From positions 1 to 57,798 of the forward strand of contig VGOD01000008.1 of NCBI GenBank assembly GCA_016876015.1: DNA of 57,798 bases, written 5' to 3'. Below the pieces are notes generated by a model, which saw only the letters and a program-made list of their open reading frames with translations, did not search any database and was not told where the DNA came from. Source of the stretch: Chloroflexota bacterium. GTDB lineage: Bacteria > Chloroflexota > Anaerolineae > CG2-30-64-16. The translations under genes and the position numbers were made by a program. The first letter of the stretch is position 1; each line of letters opens with the position of its first letter. Positions 47,317 to 55,311 of this stretch are shown here, in pieces.

Positions 47317-48546
47317 CTATTTTTTCCCTCCCCGTGCACTTCTCCGGTATGCGGCCACCGTTCGCCGCGCGGCTTCTTCCCAGGTGAAGCTCTGGCCACG
47401 CGCCAGGCCGACCGCGATGAGCCGCGACCGGAGGTCGGCATCGGTCAGGCCGCGGCGCATGGCCGCGGTCAGGCCAGACGCGTCGGTCGGCGCGACCAAC
47501 AGTGCGGCCTCTCCTGCCACCTCTGGCAACGAGGAGGCGTTGCTGCACACCACCGGCGTTCCGCACGCCATCGCTTCGAGCACTGGCAGCCCGAAACCCT
47601 CGTACAACGTCGGAAAGACAAAGAGCTCCGCCAGGCTGTACAGCGCGGGCAGGTCGGCGTCATCTACGAAGCCGGTGATGCGCACCTGGCTCTCCAGTCC
47701 CAGCCGCCGGATCGTCGCATAGATGTCATCGTCCAGCCACCCCTTTCCGCCGGCCAACACGAGCCCAAGCCGGCCCTCTGTCCCCACGGCGTTTCGACCA
47801 AACCCCTCCCCCGCAGCGAGCAGGCCGGCGTACGCTTCGATCAGTCGCGGCAGATTCTTGCGCGGTTGCAGCGTGCCGACATGCAGGATGAACCGGCCGG
47901 GCAGTTCGTAGCGCGCCCGCACTGCCGCCAGCCGGTCGCGGTCCTCGACGCGGCGGAAGCAGGAATCCACGCCGTGATAGATCACGCTGATTCGCTCCTG
48001 GGCTATACCCAGCCAGGCCATCAGATCGCGCCGCGTGTGCTCTGACACGGCGATGATGTGATCGGCGCGGCGCACCGAGCGCGGCACGGCCGCGTGCAGG
48101 TGGCGCAACACCAGGGGGTGCACCGTCGCCGGATGAGTGACGAACGACAGATCGTGGATCGTCAGCAACGTCCTGGCGCCCCACACGGCCGGCAGCGTGA
48201 AGTCGGGCGAATGAAAGAGATCCACCCTGCCCGTGAACAACTCGACCGGGATCGGCAGCCGCAGCCGATGCCAGAGCGCAGCCATGCGGCGGTCAGAGAT
48301 GGGCAGCAGCCGCAGACGGGCGCGGCGGGGCAGACCGCCGACCGTTGGCGACCACAGCCCGCCCGCTCCTCCCGGCCGCGGGTCGCCGGCCGCCACCGGC
48401 CGATGGCGGAGACCGCCGGCTGCCGCGAAGAGACGATACTCGTCGTCGGTATCGTGCGCGAGCAGAGCGTTCACCAGCTCGCGCGTGTAGCGGCCAATCC
48501 CCGCGGCCTGGCAGATCGCTGATGTATAGTCTATGCCGATGCGCAT
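47317..48546 (-). CDS. Glycosyltransferase family 4
   Basis: A 409-residue GT-B sugar transferase. [24 protein letters not shown] at the start is the acceptor-side domain; the C-terminal donor domain has [20 protein letters not shown] and the signature [18 protein letters not shown], with a catalytic Glu. It likely transfers mannose or a similar hexose during polysaccharide assembly. ATG at 48546 has no clear RBS, and the open frame continues upstream through a Uma2 remnant that does have one, so a hybrid protein is possible. Confidence 0.9.
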   Translation of the reverse strand: MRIGIDYTSAICQAAGIGRYTRELVNALLAHDTDDEYRLFAAAGGLRHRPVAAGDPRPGGAGGLWSPTVGGLPRRARLRLLPISDRRMAALWHRLRLPIPVELFTGRVDLFHSPDFTLPAVWGARTLLTIHDLSFVTHPATVHPLVLRHLHAAVPRSVRRADHIIAVSEHTRRDLMAWLGIAQERISVIYHGVDSCFRRVEDRDRLAAVRARYELPGRFILHVGTLQPRKNLPRLIEAYAGLLAAGEGFGRNAVGTEGRLGLVLAGGKGWLDDDIYATIRRLGLESQVRITGFVDDADLPALYSLAELFVFPTLYEGFGLPVLEAMACGTPVVCSNASSLPEVAGEAALLVAPTDASGLTAAMRRGLTDADLRSRLIAVGLARGQSFTWEEAARRTVAAYRRSARGGKK

Positions 48547-48681
48547 GGCGAAGCATCCATGGGACGAAGCTCTACGACTCAGCCCCGCATCGAAGAACTC
48601 GTGCCTGGTCTCCGAGGCGCGCTCCATCACCAGGTATTGCGCCTCGGTGATCTTCTTCCGTTTGTGGATGTTGACCGACAT
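48547..48681 (-). pseudogene. Truncated Uma2-family (DUF820) endonuclease fragment
   Basis: From ATG 48681, with GGGAGG upstream, the frame reads MSVNIHKRKKITEAQYLVME then RASETRHEFFDAG, matching the N-terminus of Uma2 family proteins (usually ~190 residues). Homology ends after DAG and the frame runs into the glycosyltransferase gene without a stop. The rest of the domain, including the PD-(D/E)xK core, is gone. Confidence 0.65.
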
Positions 48682-48705
48682 CAGGCGCCTCCCCCTGTGT
48701 GACTG

Positions 48706-48770
48706 CTGGTTTCGAGGCTTTAGCCGGTCTCGTCCGGCAACGAAGCAACCGGCTAAAGCCTCGAAACCAG
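48706..48770. repeat. Hairpin repeat, GAGGCTTTAGCCGGTT family, best copy
   Basis: Perfect 23-bp arms (48706-48728 and 48748-48770) with a 19-nt loop, between the Uma2 fragment and the PNPOx-like gene. It is the most intact of four copies in the window. Confidence 0.92.
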
Positions 48771-48791
48771 GCATCAGAATTGCGATTCGAT

Positions 48792-49298
48792 TTACGCCTT
48801 CAATTCCAACGCGTTCCGCTTGCCCGTCATCTCGCTCACCTGCACCCGCCCCACGATCGTCTTCGTCAGCCGGCCGCGGACGAGAAGACGTTGGATCAAC
48901 GGCTCTGGGTCGGGTTCCATCTGGCGGATCATCAGGGTCAGCGCCTGGCGCTTCTCATCCTCATCTTCCAGGAAGACGACCCGGCCGGCGAAGTGCACCG
49001 AGCGATAGGCATGGTCGCACTTGCCCGTCACGTAGCCGCGATCCTCGATCACCTGGCCCCACACGTCGGGATTCGCGATCATGGCCGCGACCTTCTTCCC
49101 CGCGGTCGCGCCGTGGAAGTAGAAGCAATCGCGCGCGGCGTCGAAGCCGTAGTTCATCGTCGCCAGGTAGGGCCGACCGTCGGCGATCATCGCCAGGGTC
49201 ATCCACCGCTGCCCGGCGATGATCTCCAAAAGCTCAGCACGGTCGGTGAACATCTTTTCGGGGTGGTGGAAGTGATATTTCATACTCGGTTCTGTCAT
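48792..49298 (-). CDS. Pyridoxamine 5'-phosphate oxidase-like (FMN-binding split barrel) protein
   Basis: A 168-residue protein of the PNPOx-like/flavin reductase-like split-barrel superfamily. The segment QRWMTLAMIADGRPYLATMN and FYFHGATAGKKVAAMIANPD are typical of the FMN-binding nitroimidazole-resistance (NimA)-like branch. Start: ATG at 49298 with GGAG eight bases upstream. Likely binds FMN or F420; substrate unknown. Confidence 0.85.
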   Translation of the reverse strand: MTEPSMKYHFHHPEKMFTDRAELLEIIAGQRWMTLAMIADGRPYLATMNYGFDAARDCFYFHGATAGKKVAAMIANPDVWGQVIEDRGYVTGKCDHAYRSVHFAGRVVFLEDEDEKRQALTLMIRQMEPDPEPLIQRLLVRGRLTKTIVGRVQVSEMTGKRNALELKA

Positions 49299-49370
49299 TC
49301 AGAAGTCTCCGTCGCCAGCCCGATCCAGCGGCGAGTATTCTCGCTTCGGGCGATCCATTCGGCGTGCGTC

Positions 49371-49736
49371 TCATGCGTTCCCGATGAACTCCCGAAAGAG
49401 GGCCAGCACCGGCTCCGCGCCGCTCAACTGCTTGTGTTGGAAGGTCTTGAAGTATGCGCCCCAGGTCAACGACCAATCGCACGCGTCGCAGCGCAACACC
49501 TCAGCCTTGTCGCCGCTGTGAGGGATCTGCGCGCCACAAATCGGACAGCGCGCGCAGCCGGCCCACGCCTCGCACGCCTCGATGAAGCCCTGGCAGCGGG
49601 CGCGCAAAGCGTAGCCGACCTCTTGGATCAGCTCATCGTCGTAGATGCCTTGCGCGTCCAGCTCGTAAAGCTGGCGGATCTTGTGTTGGGGCACGCGCGG
49701 CGCCCATTGCGGCAAGGTTGGATGCTCTTCGGCCAC
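49371..49736 (-). CDS. Conserved hypothetical protein with zinc-ribbon-like cysteines
   Basis: A 121-residue protein. A helical N-terminal half ends in CEAWAGCARCPICG, followed by LRCDACDWSLTWGAY, giving two CxxC pairs likely to bind zinc. No known family can be named. GTG start at 49736 with a weak RBS; 29 bp after the stop codon of the upstream PHP gene (minus strand), so likely co-transcribed with it. Confidence 0.65.
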   Translation of the reverse strand: MAEEHPTLPQWAPRVPQHKIRQLYELDAQGIYDDELIQEVGYALRARCQGFIEACEAWAGCARCPICGAQIPHSGDKAEVLRCDACDWSLTWGAYFKTFQHKQLSGAEPVLALFREFIGNA

Positions 49737-49765
49737 GATCGTCTTTCGCCCCCGGCAAGAACAAC

Positions 49766-51100
49766 CTACAGACGCGCCAGGATCGCGACCGGCGACAACC
49801 CCGGATCGAGCGCGGCCAGCCGCGCGATCCCGGCCCTGCCTGGCGTCACCTGCTGGCCCACCGCCTGATAGAACACGTTTCGCTCTTTGCGCGCCGGCAG
49901 ATGGGTTTTCGCCCAGGCGCTCTGATACCCCAGGCCGCGCGCGCGCTGCATGACCGTGTGGCCGTAGATGAAAGCCGCGCCATCCAGGAACGCCTGGCGC
50001 ACCGGGGCCATCTCCGGCGCATCGAAGTCATCCACCAGCTTGTTGTCAGGCGCGTTCATCTCGGTGCCGACGTTGATCGGCAGATCGAGCTGCGCCGCGA
50101 TCTCCACGATCTGGTGCAGCTTGCGCACCTTCAGCGCCCGCGTGGCCGGGTCGGCGATGTTCCAGTTGCGATCGGGGATGATGTTAAGCGCGACCGCGCC
50201 CTGCTCGATCAGCAAGCCCAGCAGTTCGTCAATGGCTTGTTCGCCGGCCGAGGTTCCGTCCAGCCAGGTGGCCGTGGGCAGCGCGGCGCACGCGACGATG
50301 AAGCGGTGATACTCCTCAACCGTGGGGAACGATTCCGGTGTGGGGACGACGTAGCCGACGCCGCCCTTCTTCATCAGCTTGCCGCGCACCAGGTTCGAGA
50401 ATTTGGCATAATCGCCGATGATCGCTGTGATCTGCGCTTCGGGCGTGCTCAGCTTGTCGGCCCAGAAGGCGAGCAGTGCGTGCGACGGCGCAGCTTCCGG
50501 GCCGTCGTTCATCGCCTCGGCCGCCTTGCGGATGATCGCGACCAGCATGTGACGCTCGGTGGCGTTGCCCCCCGGCGTCAGAGGCAGCACGTCGGCCTCG
50601 TAGTCTACCGCGATCGGCGCGAGGTGCGCGTTCAGTCGCGCCAGCATGTCGCGGTTGCGGCGTTCGGCGCGGGCGCGCATGGAAACCAATGTCTGGGCTG
50701 GAGACCCTAAAGGTCTTTCGAGACCTTTAGGGTCTGGCGCCGTACCCGACGTAAACCCAATGCCCATGTGATAGTAGACCCCCGGCTCGCCCGGCGAGTT
50801 GATCTCCCGCGTGGCGAACTGGGGTATGAAGACGCGCGTCTCGATCCCCGCGCTGCCGCGCACGCCGACGATCTCGCAGGCATCCAGGAATTCATCCACC
50901 GCGTCGAGCACGTCGAAATCCACGATGCCGGCGGCCTGCCAGCCGCGCTGCTTCGCCAGCCAGGCCAGCCCCGCCGGCGAGTAGCCATAGGCGTTGAAGG
51001 AGAAGAACGTATGGCAGTGCATGTTGACCGCGGGGCGTTCGGCTGCGGTCTCGATCTTGCCGGCCTCGGTCAGCGCGGCCAGCTCGGTCAGCGCGGCCAT
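49766..51100 (-). CDS. PHP domain-containing metal-dependent hydrolase
   Basis: A 444-residue protein with a PHP-type N-terminal metal motif NMHCHTFFSFNAYGYSP and further His/Asp residues in AAGIVDFDVLDAVDEF and INVGTEMNAPDN. PHP proteins are phosphoesterases, but this long form is not characterised. The annotated start is ATG 51100, which lacks an RBS. An in-frame ATT at 51160 does have a good one (AGGAGA, 8 nt away), adding 20 residues of similar helical sequence. A perfect 15-bp hairpin repeat is inserted in frame near residue 125 (DPKGLERPLG). Confidence 0.8.
   Translation of the reverse strand: MAALTELAALTEAGKIETAAERPAVNMHCHTFFSFNAYGYSPAGLAWLAKQRGWQAAGIVDFDVLDAVDEFLDACEIVGVRGSAGIETRVFIPQFATREINSPGEPGVYYHMGIGFTSGTAPDPKGLERPLGSPAQTLVSMRARAERRNRDMLARLNAHLAPIAVDYEADVLPLTPGGNATERHMLVAIIRKAAEAMNDGPEAAPSHALLAFWADKLSTPEAQITAIIGDYAKFSNLVRGKLMKKGGVGYVVPTPESFPTVEEYHRFIVACAALPTATWLDGTSAGEQAIDELLGLLIEQGAVALNIIPDRNWNIADPATRALKVRKLHQIVEIAAQLDLPINVGTEMNAPDNKLVDDFDAPEMAPVRQAFLDGAAFIYGHTVMQRARGLGYQSAWAKTHLPARKERNVFYQAVGQQVTPGRAGIARLAALDPGLSPVAILARL
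50702..50735. repeat. Perfect AGACC-type hairpin inside the PHP gene
   Basis: AGACCCTAAAGGTCT (50702-50716) and its exact complement (50721-50735) with a TTCG loop. Inserted in frame in the PHP coding sequence, adding about 11 residues. Same family as 3848-3876 and 8707-8741. Confidence 0.9.
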
Positions 51101-51155
51101 ACGGGTCTTGAGATCGAACTGGTTAAGGGCCTGTTCAAGTCGGGTGACGTGAGCG

Positions 51156-51539
51156 TTAATGGTGAGATCTCCTGCCTTCTAATGTGATCTGCGCCTCGTC
51201 ACCCAGGATCGTCACCGGCTCTTCGCCCAGCTTCCAGGGATAGAGCCCGCCCGACCGATCCACCGAGAGCGCGCCGTCGTCGCCGATCTTGGTGACGACC
51301 ATGCCGATCTCATCCATGTGCGCGGCGAAGCAGGTGAGCGGCCCGGACGCGTCCCGGCCGGCCAGCCGCACCAACACGTTGCGCGCCGCGTCGGTCTCCG
51401 GTTGATAGCCGTAGCTTTGGAGCTTGGCCCGGATCACCTCAGCCAGCGCGTCCTCTCGGCTGCTGGGAGAGGGTACCGCGAGCAGCTCGGCAAACAGGGC
51501 GAGGACCGGATGATCGTTGATCGTTGGATACGTGGTCAT
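51156..51539 (-). pseudogene. Truncated M42 family aminopeptidase (N-terminal third)
   Basis: From ATG 51539: LFAELLAVPSPSSREDALAE, NVLVRLAG, CFAAHMDEIGMVVTKIGDDG and VDRSGGLYPWKLGEEPVTIL match the start of M42 glutamyl aminopeptidase/endoglucanase-like peptidases, including the metal His in AAHMDE. The family is ~350 residues; here only ~120 remain, ending LEGRRSHH just where the PHP gene's RBS lies. The second metal-binding half is lost. A good promoter precedes it (51587-51615). Confidence 0.75.
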
Positions 51540-51586
51540 GCGTTGCATCTCTCTTGGAGAAACTGACGCGCACAAATCTGGCGGTT

Positions 51587-51615
51587 AGTGTAGCATAGCT
51601 GGCGGATACCGTCAA
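51587..51615 (-). promoter_or_regulatory. Promoter for the M42 fragment and likely the PHP gene
   Basis: Minus strand: -35 TTGACG (51610-51615), 17-bp spacer, -10 TACACT (51587-51592). The remaining 51616-51905 holds no recognisable gene. Confidence 0.65.
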
Positions 51616-51905
51616 AGCAGTTGCCCTGCCGGGGTATATGCCGCCCGTTGTGCTCTGGGCGGAATCGCGCCAGAATAGGGCCATCTTGCGCAATGACATG
51701 CGAACGATCGCGTTCTTCGATAAGTATGTGATTCCTGATCTGGCATTGCCAGAGGATCTGGGTTTGACTTCGCGCCGCAGTGGTCTTATACTCCACTCGT
51801 TGGCGGCGTTTATCTTGTGCGAGCCAGACATGGAATCGTTGGAAATCATTGGTGAGATCAACGTCCCGCAGGCAATCCTGCTTGTTCGCTCCTCAGGAGT
51901 CCCCG

Positions 51906-52727
51906 ATGACCCGCGCCCAAACCGAATATCGCTACAATCGCCTGACCTGGCCCGAGATGAACGACGCCATCGCCATGCAGAAGGTGATCCTCCTGCCGAC
52001 CGGCTCCACCGAGCAGCACGGCCCGCACCTCCCGCTGGATGTGGATGTTTTTCTGGTGGAGAGCGTCTGCCTGGAAGCCGGGCGCCGCGCGGCCGACCGG
52101 GTGCTCGTGCTGCCGCCGGTCTCCTACGGCCTCAATCTGCACCACATTGACTTTCCGGGCACGATCCACATCGAGCCGGAGGTTTTCATCGCGTTCTGTC
52201 TCAACATCACCAAGAGCCTGGCCTATCATGGCTTCAAGAAGATCCTGCTGGTGAACGGCCACGGCTCTAACACACCGCTGGTGGATCTGGTAGCGCGCAA
52301 GACGGTGCTGGCAACCGAGTCGCTCTGCGCGGCGCTCAACTACTATTCGCTGGCGGTGGAGGCGTTCGAGCAGGTCAAAGAAACGCCGGTGATGGCCCAC
52401 GCCGACGAGTTCGAGACCTCGCTCTACCTCTACCTGGCAGGCGACCGGGTGCGCATGGAGCTGGTGGAGGCCGGCGACGACGTGATGGGGCGCTATCTCA
52501 GCTCGGACAGCACCAGCCCCTATGTGCGCTTCAACGATTTCTGGGGACGGTGGACGCAGCGAGGCGTGCACGGCGACGCGACGAAGGCTACGGCCGAGAA
52601 GGGCCGGCTCATCTTCGAGACCGCGGTGACGCGGCTGATCGAGGTGGTGGACGAGTGGCGCGGCTGGCCCCTGCCCCCGCGGGCCGACCAGCATCGTCTG
52701 CCTGTGCAAACACAGATCAAGTGGTGA
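51906..52727 (+). CDS. Creatininase family amidohydrolase
   Basis: A 273-residue metal-dependent amidohydrolase. The signature segments LPTGSTEQHGPHLPLDVDVF (Glu and His metal ligands), VNGHGSN and HADEFETSLYL are intact. Family members act on creatinine, formylated intermediates in cofactor synthesis, or other cyclic amides; substrate is not readable. ATG at 51906 after AGGAGTCCCCG. The NUDIX gene starts 48 bp downstream, on the same strand. Confidence 0.9.
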   Translation: MTRAQTEYRYNRLTWPEMNDAIAMQKVILLPTGSTEQHGPHLPLDVDVFLVESVCLEAGRRAADRVLVLPPVSYGLNLHHIDFPGTIHIEPEVFIAFCLNITKSLAYHGFKKILLVNGHGSNTPLVDLVARKTVLATESLCAALNYYSLAVEAFEQVKETPVMAHADEFETSLYLYLAGDRVRMELVEAGDDVMGRYLSSDSTSPYVRFNDFWGRWTQRGVHGDATKATAEKGRLIFETAVTRLIEVVDEWRGWPLPPRADQHRLPVQTQIKW

Positions 52728-52775
52728 AGTCGCCGCGCGTTGCGTGGTTGGCGTTGCGCGGGCGCATGGAGAAAC

Positions 52776-53333
52776 GTGAGCACAACTTCACTTGATTGGC
52801 TACGCCTCGACTCGCACTACGTGATCCGCGACCCCTGGTTCACGCTGCGCGCCGACAGCTACCGGCTGCCAAGTGATCGCGTCATCGGGCCGGTCTACAT
52901 CATGGAGTACGGCCCCTGGGTGAACGTCATCGCGCTGACGCCGGCCCAACAGGTTGTGCTCGTCAGGCAATACCGCCCTGGCCTGGGCCGCGCCATCCTG
53001 GAGCCGCCCGGCGGCGCGGCCGATCCTCACGACGCCTCGATGCTGGAAGCCGCCCGCCGCGAGCTGCTGGAGGAGACCGGCTACACGAGCGACGATTTCA
53101 TCGAGACCGGCGTCATCGCGCCGAACCCCGCCAGCCACAACAACTTGATGCACTGCTTCCTGGCGCGCAATGTCGAACGGGTGCGCCAGCCGCACCTGGA
53201 TGAGACCGAGCACCTCGAAGTCATTCTTGTCCCATTCGACGAACTGATCGCCATGGCGGGCAGCGGCGAGCTGCCCCAAGCGTTGCACGTTGCCTCACTC
53301 TTCTTCGCGCTGACGGCGTTGGGACGGGTATGA
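52776..53333 (+). CDS. NUDIX hydrolase, ADP-ribose pyrophosphatase-like
   Basis: A 185-residue Nudix protein. The C-terminal half of the Nudix box is intact (ARRELLEETGY), and the preceding PPGGAADPHDASMLEA differs from consensus by about two extra residues and lacks the first Glu, so metal binding may be altered. N-terminal VIGPVYIMEYGPWVNVIALT resembles ADP-ribose/GDP-mannose pyrophosphatases. Start: GTG at 52776 with GGAG just upstream. Probably in an operon with the creatininase gene. Confidence 0.88.
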   Translation: MSTTSLDWLRLDSHYVIRDPWFTLRADSYRLPSDRVIGPVYIMEYGPWVNVIALTPAQQVVLVRQYRPGLGRAILEPPGGAADPHDASMLEAARRELLEETGYTSDDFIETGVIAPNPASHNNLMHCFLARNVERVRQPHLDETEHLEVILVPFDELIAMAGSGELPQALHVASLFFALTALGRV

Positions 53334-53479
53334 ATGCGGGACTCCTGCATCTTCACGGCTCAGCCAACCGCCGCCGAGCTGGCCCTGGGCGATCTGCGCT
53401 GCGCTGACCCCACGCTTCGGTTGGAGCGGTGGCTTGCCGACGGGGTCGGCCTGGTGCAAGGCGCGTCCGCATGGCGCGA

Positions 53480-53517
53480 TCTCGCCAACAGCGTAACCGG
53501 CTGAAGCCTCCAAACCG
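53480..53517. repeat. Half copy of the GAGGCTTYAGCCGGTT repeat
   Basis: Reverse complement matches 43768-43806 at about 36 of 38 positions (GGTTTGGAGGCTTCAGCCGG then TTAC..TGTTGGCGAGA). It lies in the 266-bp convergent gap between NUDIX and rhamnulokinase genes, which contains no other recognised feature. Confidence 0.8.
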
Positions 53518-53599
53518 GAGCATTTTTCCACTGACCGTGGCGCAGCACCCGGCATGGGCGACTATCCTGAAAACGACCTGAAACGTGAGGCGGCCAACG

Positions 53600-55111
53600 T
53601 CATCCGGCCGTTGCGGTCAGCTTGCAAAATTCCGCGTACGCTTCCTCCCACGCGGCCGCATCCTGCGGCTGATAGGTCTCGGCGGCGCACGAGCGGCGCA
53701 CGAGGGTGCGGCCTTCGGCCAGCGAGCCGATGGCGCCGGTGGCGAGCAGTTGCATCAGCAGATTGCCGACCGCGGTCGCCTCGAACGGCCCCGCGATGAC
53801 CGGCCGGCCGATGGCGCTGGCGGTGAACTGGTTGAGTAACCGGTTCTGCGCACCGCCCCCGACGATGTGCAGCACGCTCACGCGGCGGCCCATCAGCGTC
53901 TCCATCATTGCCAGCACGCGGCGATATTTCAGCGCCAGGCTTTCATAGACCACGCGGGCAATCTCGCCGGCGCCCGCCGGCACGGTTTGGTCGGTGCGCC
54001 GGCAGAATTCGCGCACGCGGGCCGGCATATCGCCCGGCGCCAGGAAGTCGTGCGCGTCCACGTCAATCTGCGCGACGAATGGCTGCGCTTCGGCTGCATG
54101 GCGCACGATGTCATCCCACGAAAGCGCCTGTCCCTCGGCCGCCCATGTGCGCCGGCACTCCTGGATGATCCACAGCCCGGCGATGTTTTTCAGCAGCCGA
54201 ATCGTGTCGCAAACGCCCCCTTCGTTCGTCACGTTGAACGCCAGCGCCGTCTCGTTGATGATCGGTTTGGGGATCTCCACCCCCATCAGCGACCAGGTGC
54301 CAGAGCTGAGGTAGGCGTAGTCGGCGCTTTCGGCGGGCACGGCCGCGACCGCGCTGGCCGTGTCATGGCTGCCGGGCGTCACAACCTGCACGCCCTTTGC
54401 GCCGGTTTCTTCGATCACGGCCGGCAGCAGGCCGCCCAACATCGTCCCGGCCTCAACGATCCGCGGTAGATAGTGCGTCGGGATGCCCAGCCGCGCCAGC
54501 AGCCCCGTCGCCCAGATCGGCCGGCGCGGATCGAGCGCCTGGCTGGTGCTGGCGATGGTCCGTTCGCTCACCTTCTGCCCGGTGAGCCAAAAGTTCAGCA
54601 GGTCAGGCAGCATCAGGAGCGTGCGCGTGCGGGCCAGCACTTCGGGGTCTTCGATCTGCTGGGCGAGGAGTTGGAAGAGGGTGTTCAGTTGCATGAACTG
54701 GATGCCGGTGGCGGCGAAGATCTCCTCGCGCGGCACGCGGCGGAACGCTTCGGCCATCATCGTATCGTTGCGACTGTCGCGATAGTGATAGGGCAGGCCG
54801 ACGAGCCGGTCGTTGCGGTCGAGCAGGCCATAGTCCACGCCCCAGGTGTCAATCCCCAGGCTGACGATCCCTGAGCCTGCCGAAGGGCCGCAGCAGGCGA
54901 CGGCCTTTTTCAGCCCCTCCTGGATCTCGACGAACAGGCGCAGCGTGTCCCAGTGCAGGCTGTCCCCGCGACTGCTGGGGATGTGGATCGGACCGTTGGC
55001 GAAGCGGTGGACTTCCTCCAACGCCAGCCGCTCGCCGTCGAACCGGCCGATGATCGCCCGCCCCCCGGACGCGCCGAGGTCGAAGGCGAGGTAGTTGCGG
55101 GTGTGGGTCAT
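53600..55111 (-). CDS. rhaB: Rhamnulokinase (FGGY family)
   Basis: A 503-residue sugar kinase. LAFDLGASGGRAIIGRFDG is the N-terminal phosphate loop, GIDTWGVDYGLLD the substrate side, YLSSGTWSLMGVEIPKP the hallmark of rhamnulokinases, and HIVGGGAQNRLLNQFTASAI the ATP-binding C-terminal domain. It phosphorylates L-rhamnulose to the 1-phosphate (possibly L-fuculose also). ATG at 55111 after CCGGAGAG. A repeat-derived SAGSG is inserted in frame near residue 75-80. It sits downstream of the isomerase gene, separated by a MITE-like element. Confidence 0.93.
   Translation of the reverse strand: MTHTRNYLAFDLGASGGRAIIGRFDGERLALEEVHRFANGPIHIPSSRGDSLHWDTLRLFVEIQEGLKKAVACCGPSAGSGIVSLGIDTWGVDYGLLDRNDRLVGLPYHYRDSRNDTMMAEAFRRVPREEIFAATGIQFMQLNTLFQLLAQQIEDPEVLARTRTLLMLPDLLNFWLTGQKVSERTIASTSQALDPRRPIWATGLLARLGIPTHYLPRIVEAGTMLGGLLPAVIEETGAKGVQVVTPGSHDTASAVAAVPAESADYAYLSSGTWSLMGVEIPKPIINETALAFNVTNEGGVCDTIRLLKNIAGLWIIQECRRTWAAEGQALSWDDIVRHAAEAQPFVAQIDVDAHDFLAPGDMPARVREFCRRTDQTVPAGAGEIARVVYESLALKYRRVLAMMETLMGRRVSVLHIVGGGAQNRLLNQFTASAIGRPVIAGPFEATAVGNLLMQLLATGAIGSLAEGRTLVRRSCAAETYQPQDAAAWEEAYAEFCKLTATAG
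54869..54887. repeat. In-frame CCCTGAGCCTGCCGAAGGG repeat inside rhaB
   Basis: Differs by one base from the motif in the rhamnosidase gene (14888-14917). It encodes PSAGSG on the minus strand, in a surface-loop-like position. Confidence 0.8.
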
Positions 55112-55174
55112 GGTGTACTCTCCGGGGAAACAAGGAAACAAGTAGACAAGGAAACAAGTAGCACGGTTATACGC

Positions 55175-55282
55175 CTTGTTTCGTATCTTCTCAATTTGTA
55201 GGGGCGCACCTTCGCGGTCGCCCCGGCGGGCAGGCGCAAGACCGTGCCCCTACCCCGGATTATTGAGAGGATACCTTGTTTC
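55175..55282. mobile_element. 92-bp MITE-like element with 13-bp inverted ends and 8-bp flanking repeat
   Basis: The element spans 55183-55274. Its ends are GTATCTTCTCAAT (55183-55195) and ATTGAGAGGATAC (55262-55274), matching at 12 of 13. Inside, TTGTAGGGGC and GCCCCTAC form a second inverted pair. Directly outside, CTTGTTTC occurs at 55175-55182 and again at 55275-55282, as expected for a target-site duplication. The outer DNA also contains tandem GGAAACAAG/CTTGTCTAC-type repeats (about 55126-55161 and 55283-55316), so the duplication could be partly coincidental. Confidence 0.7.
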
Positions 55283-55311
55283 CTTGTCTACTTGTCTACC
55301 TGTCTACTTGT

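Noticed and set aside
51638-51905. Plus-strand frame upstream of the creatininase gene
   Set aside because: No known domain and no RBS; the creatininase has a good start at 51906 and the frame continues only as an out-of-frame extension.
53335-53503. Short plus-strand frame after the NUDIX gene (about 55 codons)
   Set aside because: No start codon with an RBS, and its end runs into the GAGGCTT repeat; no recognisable homology.
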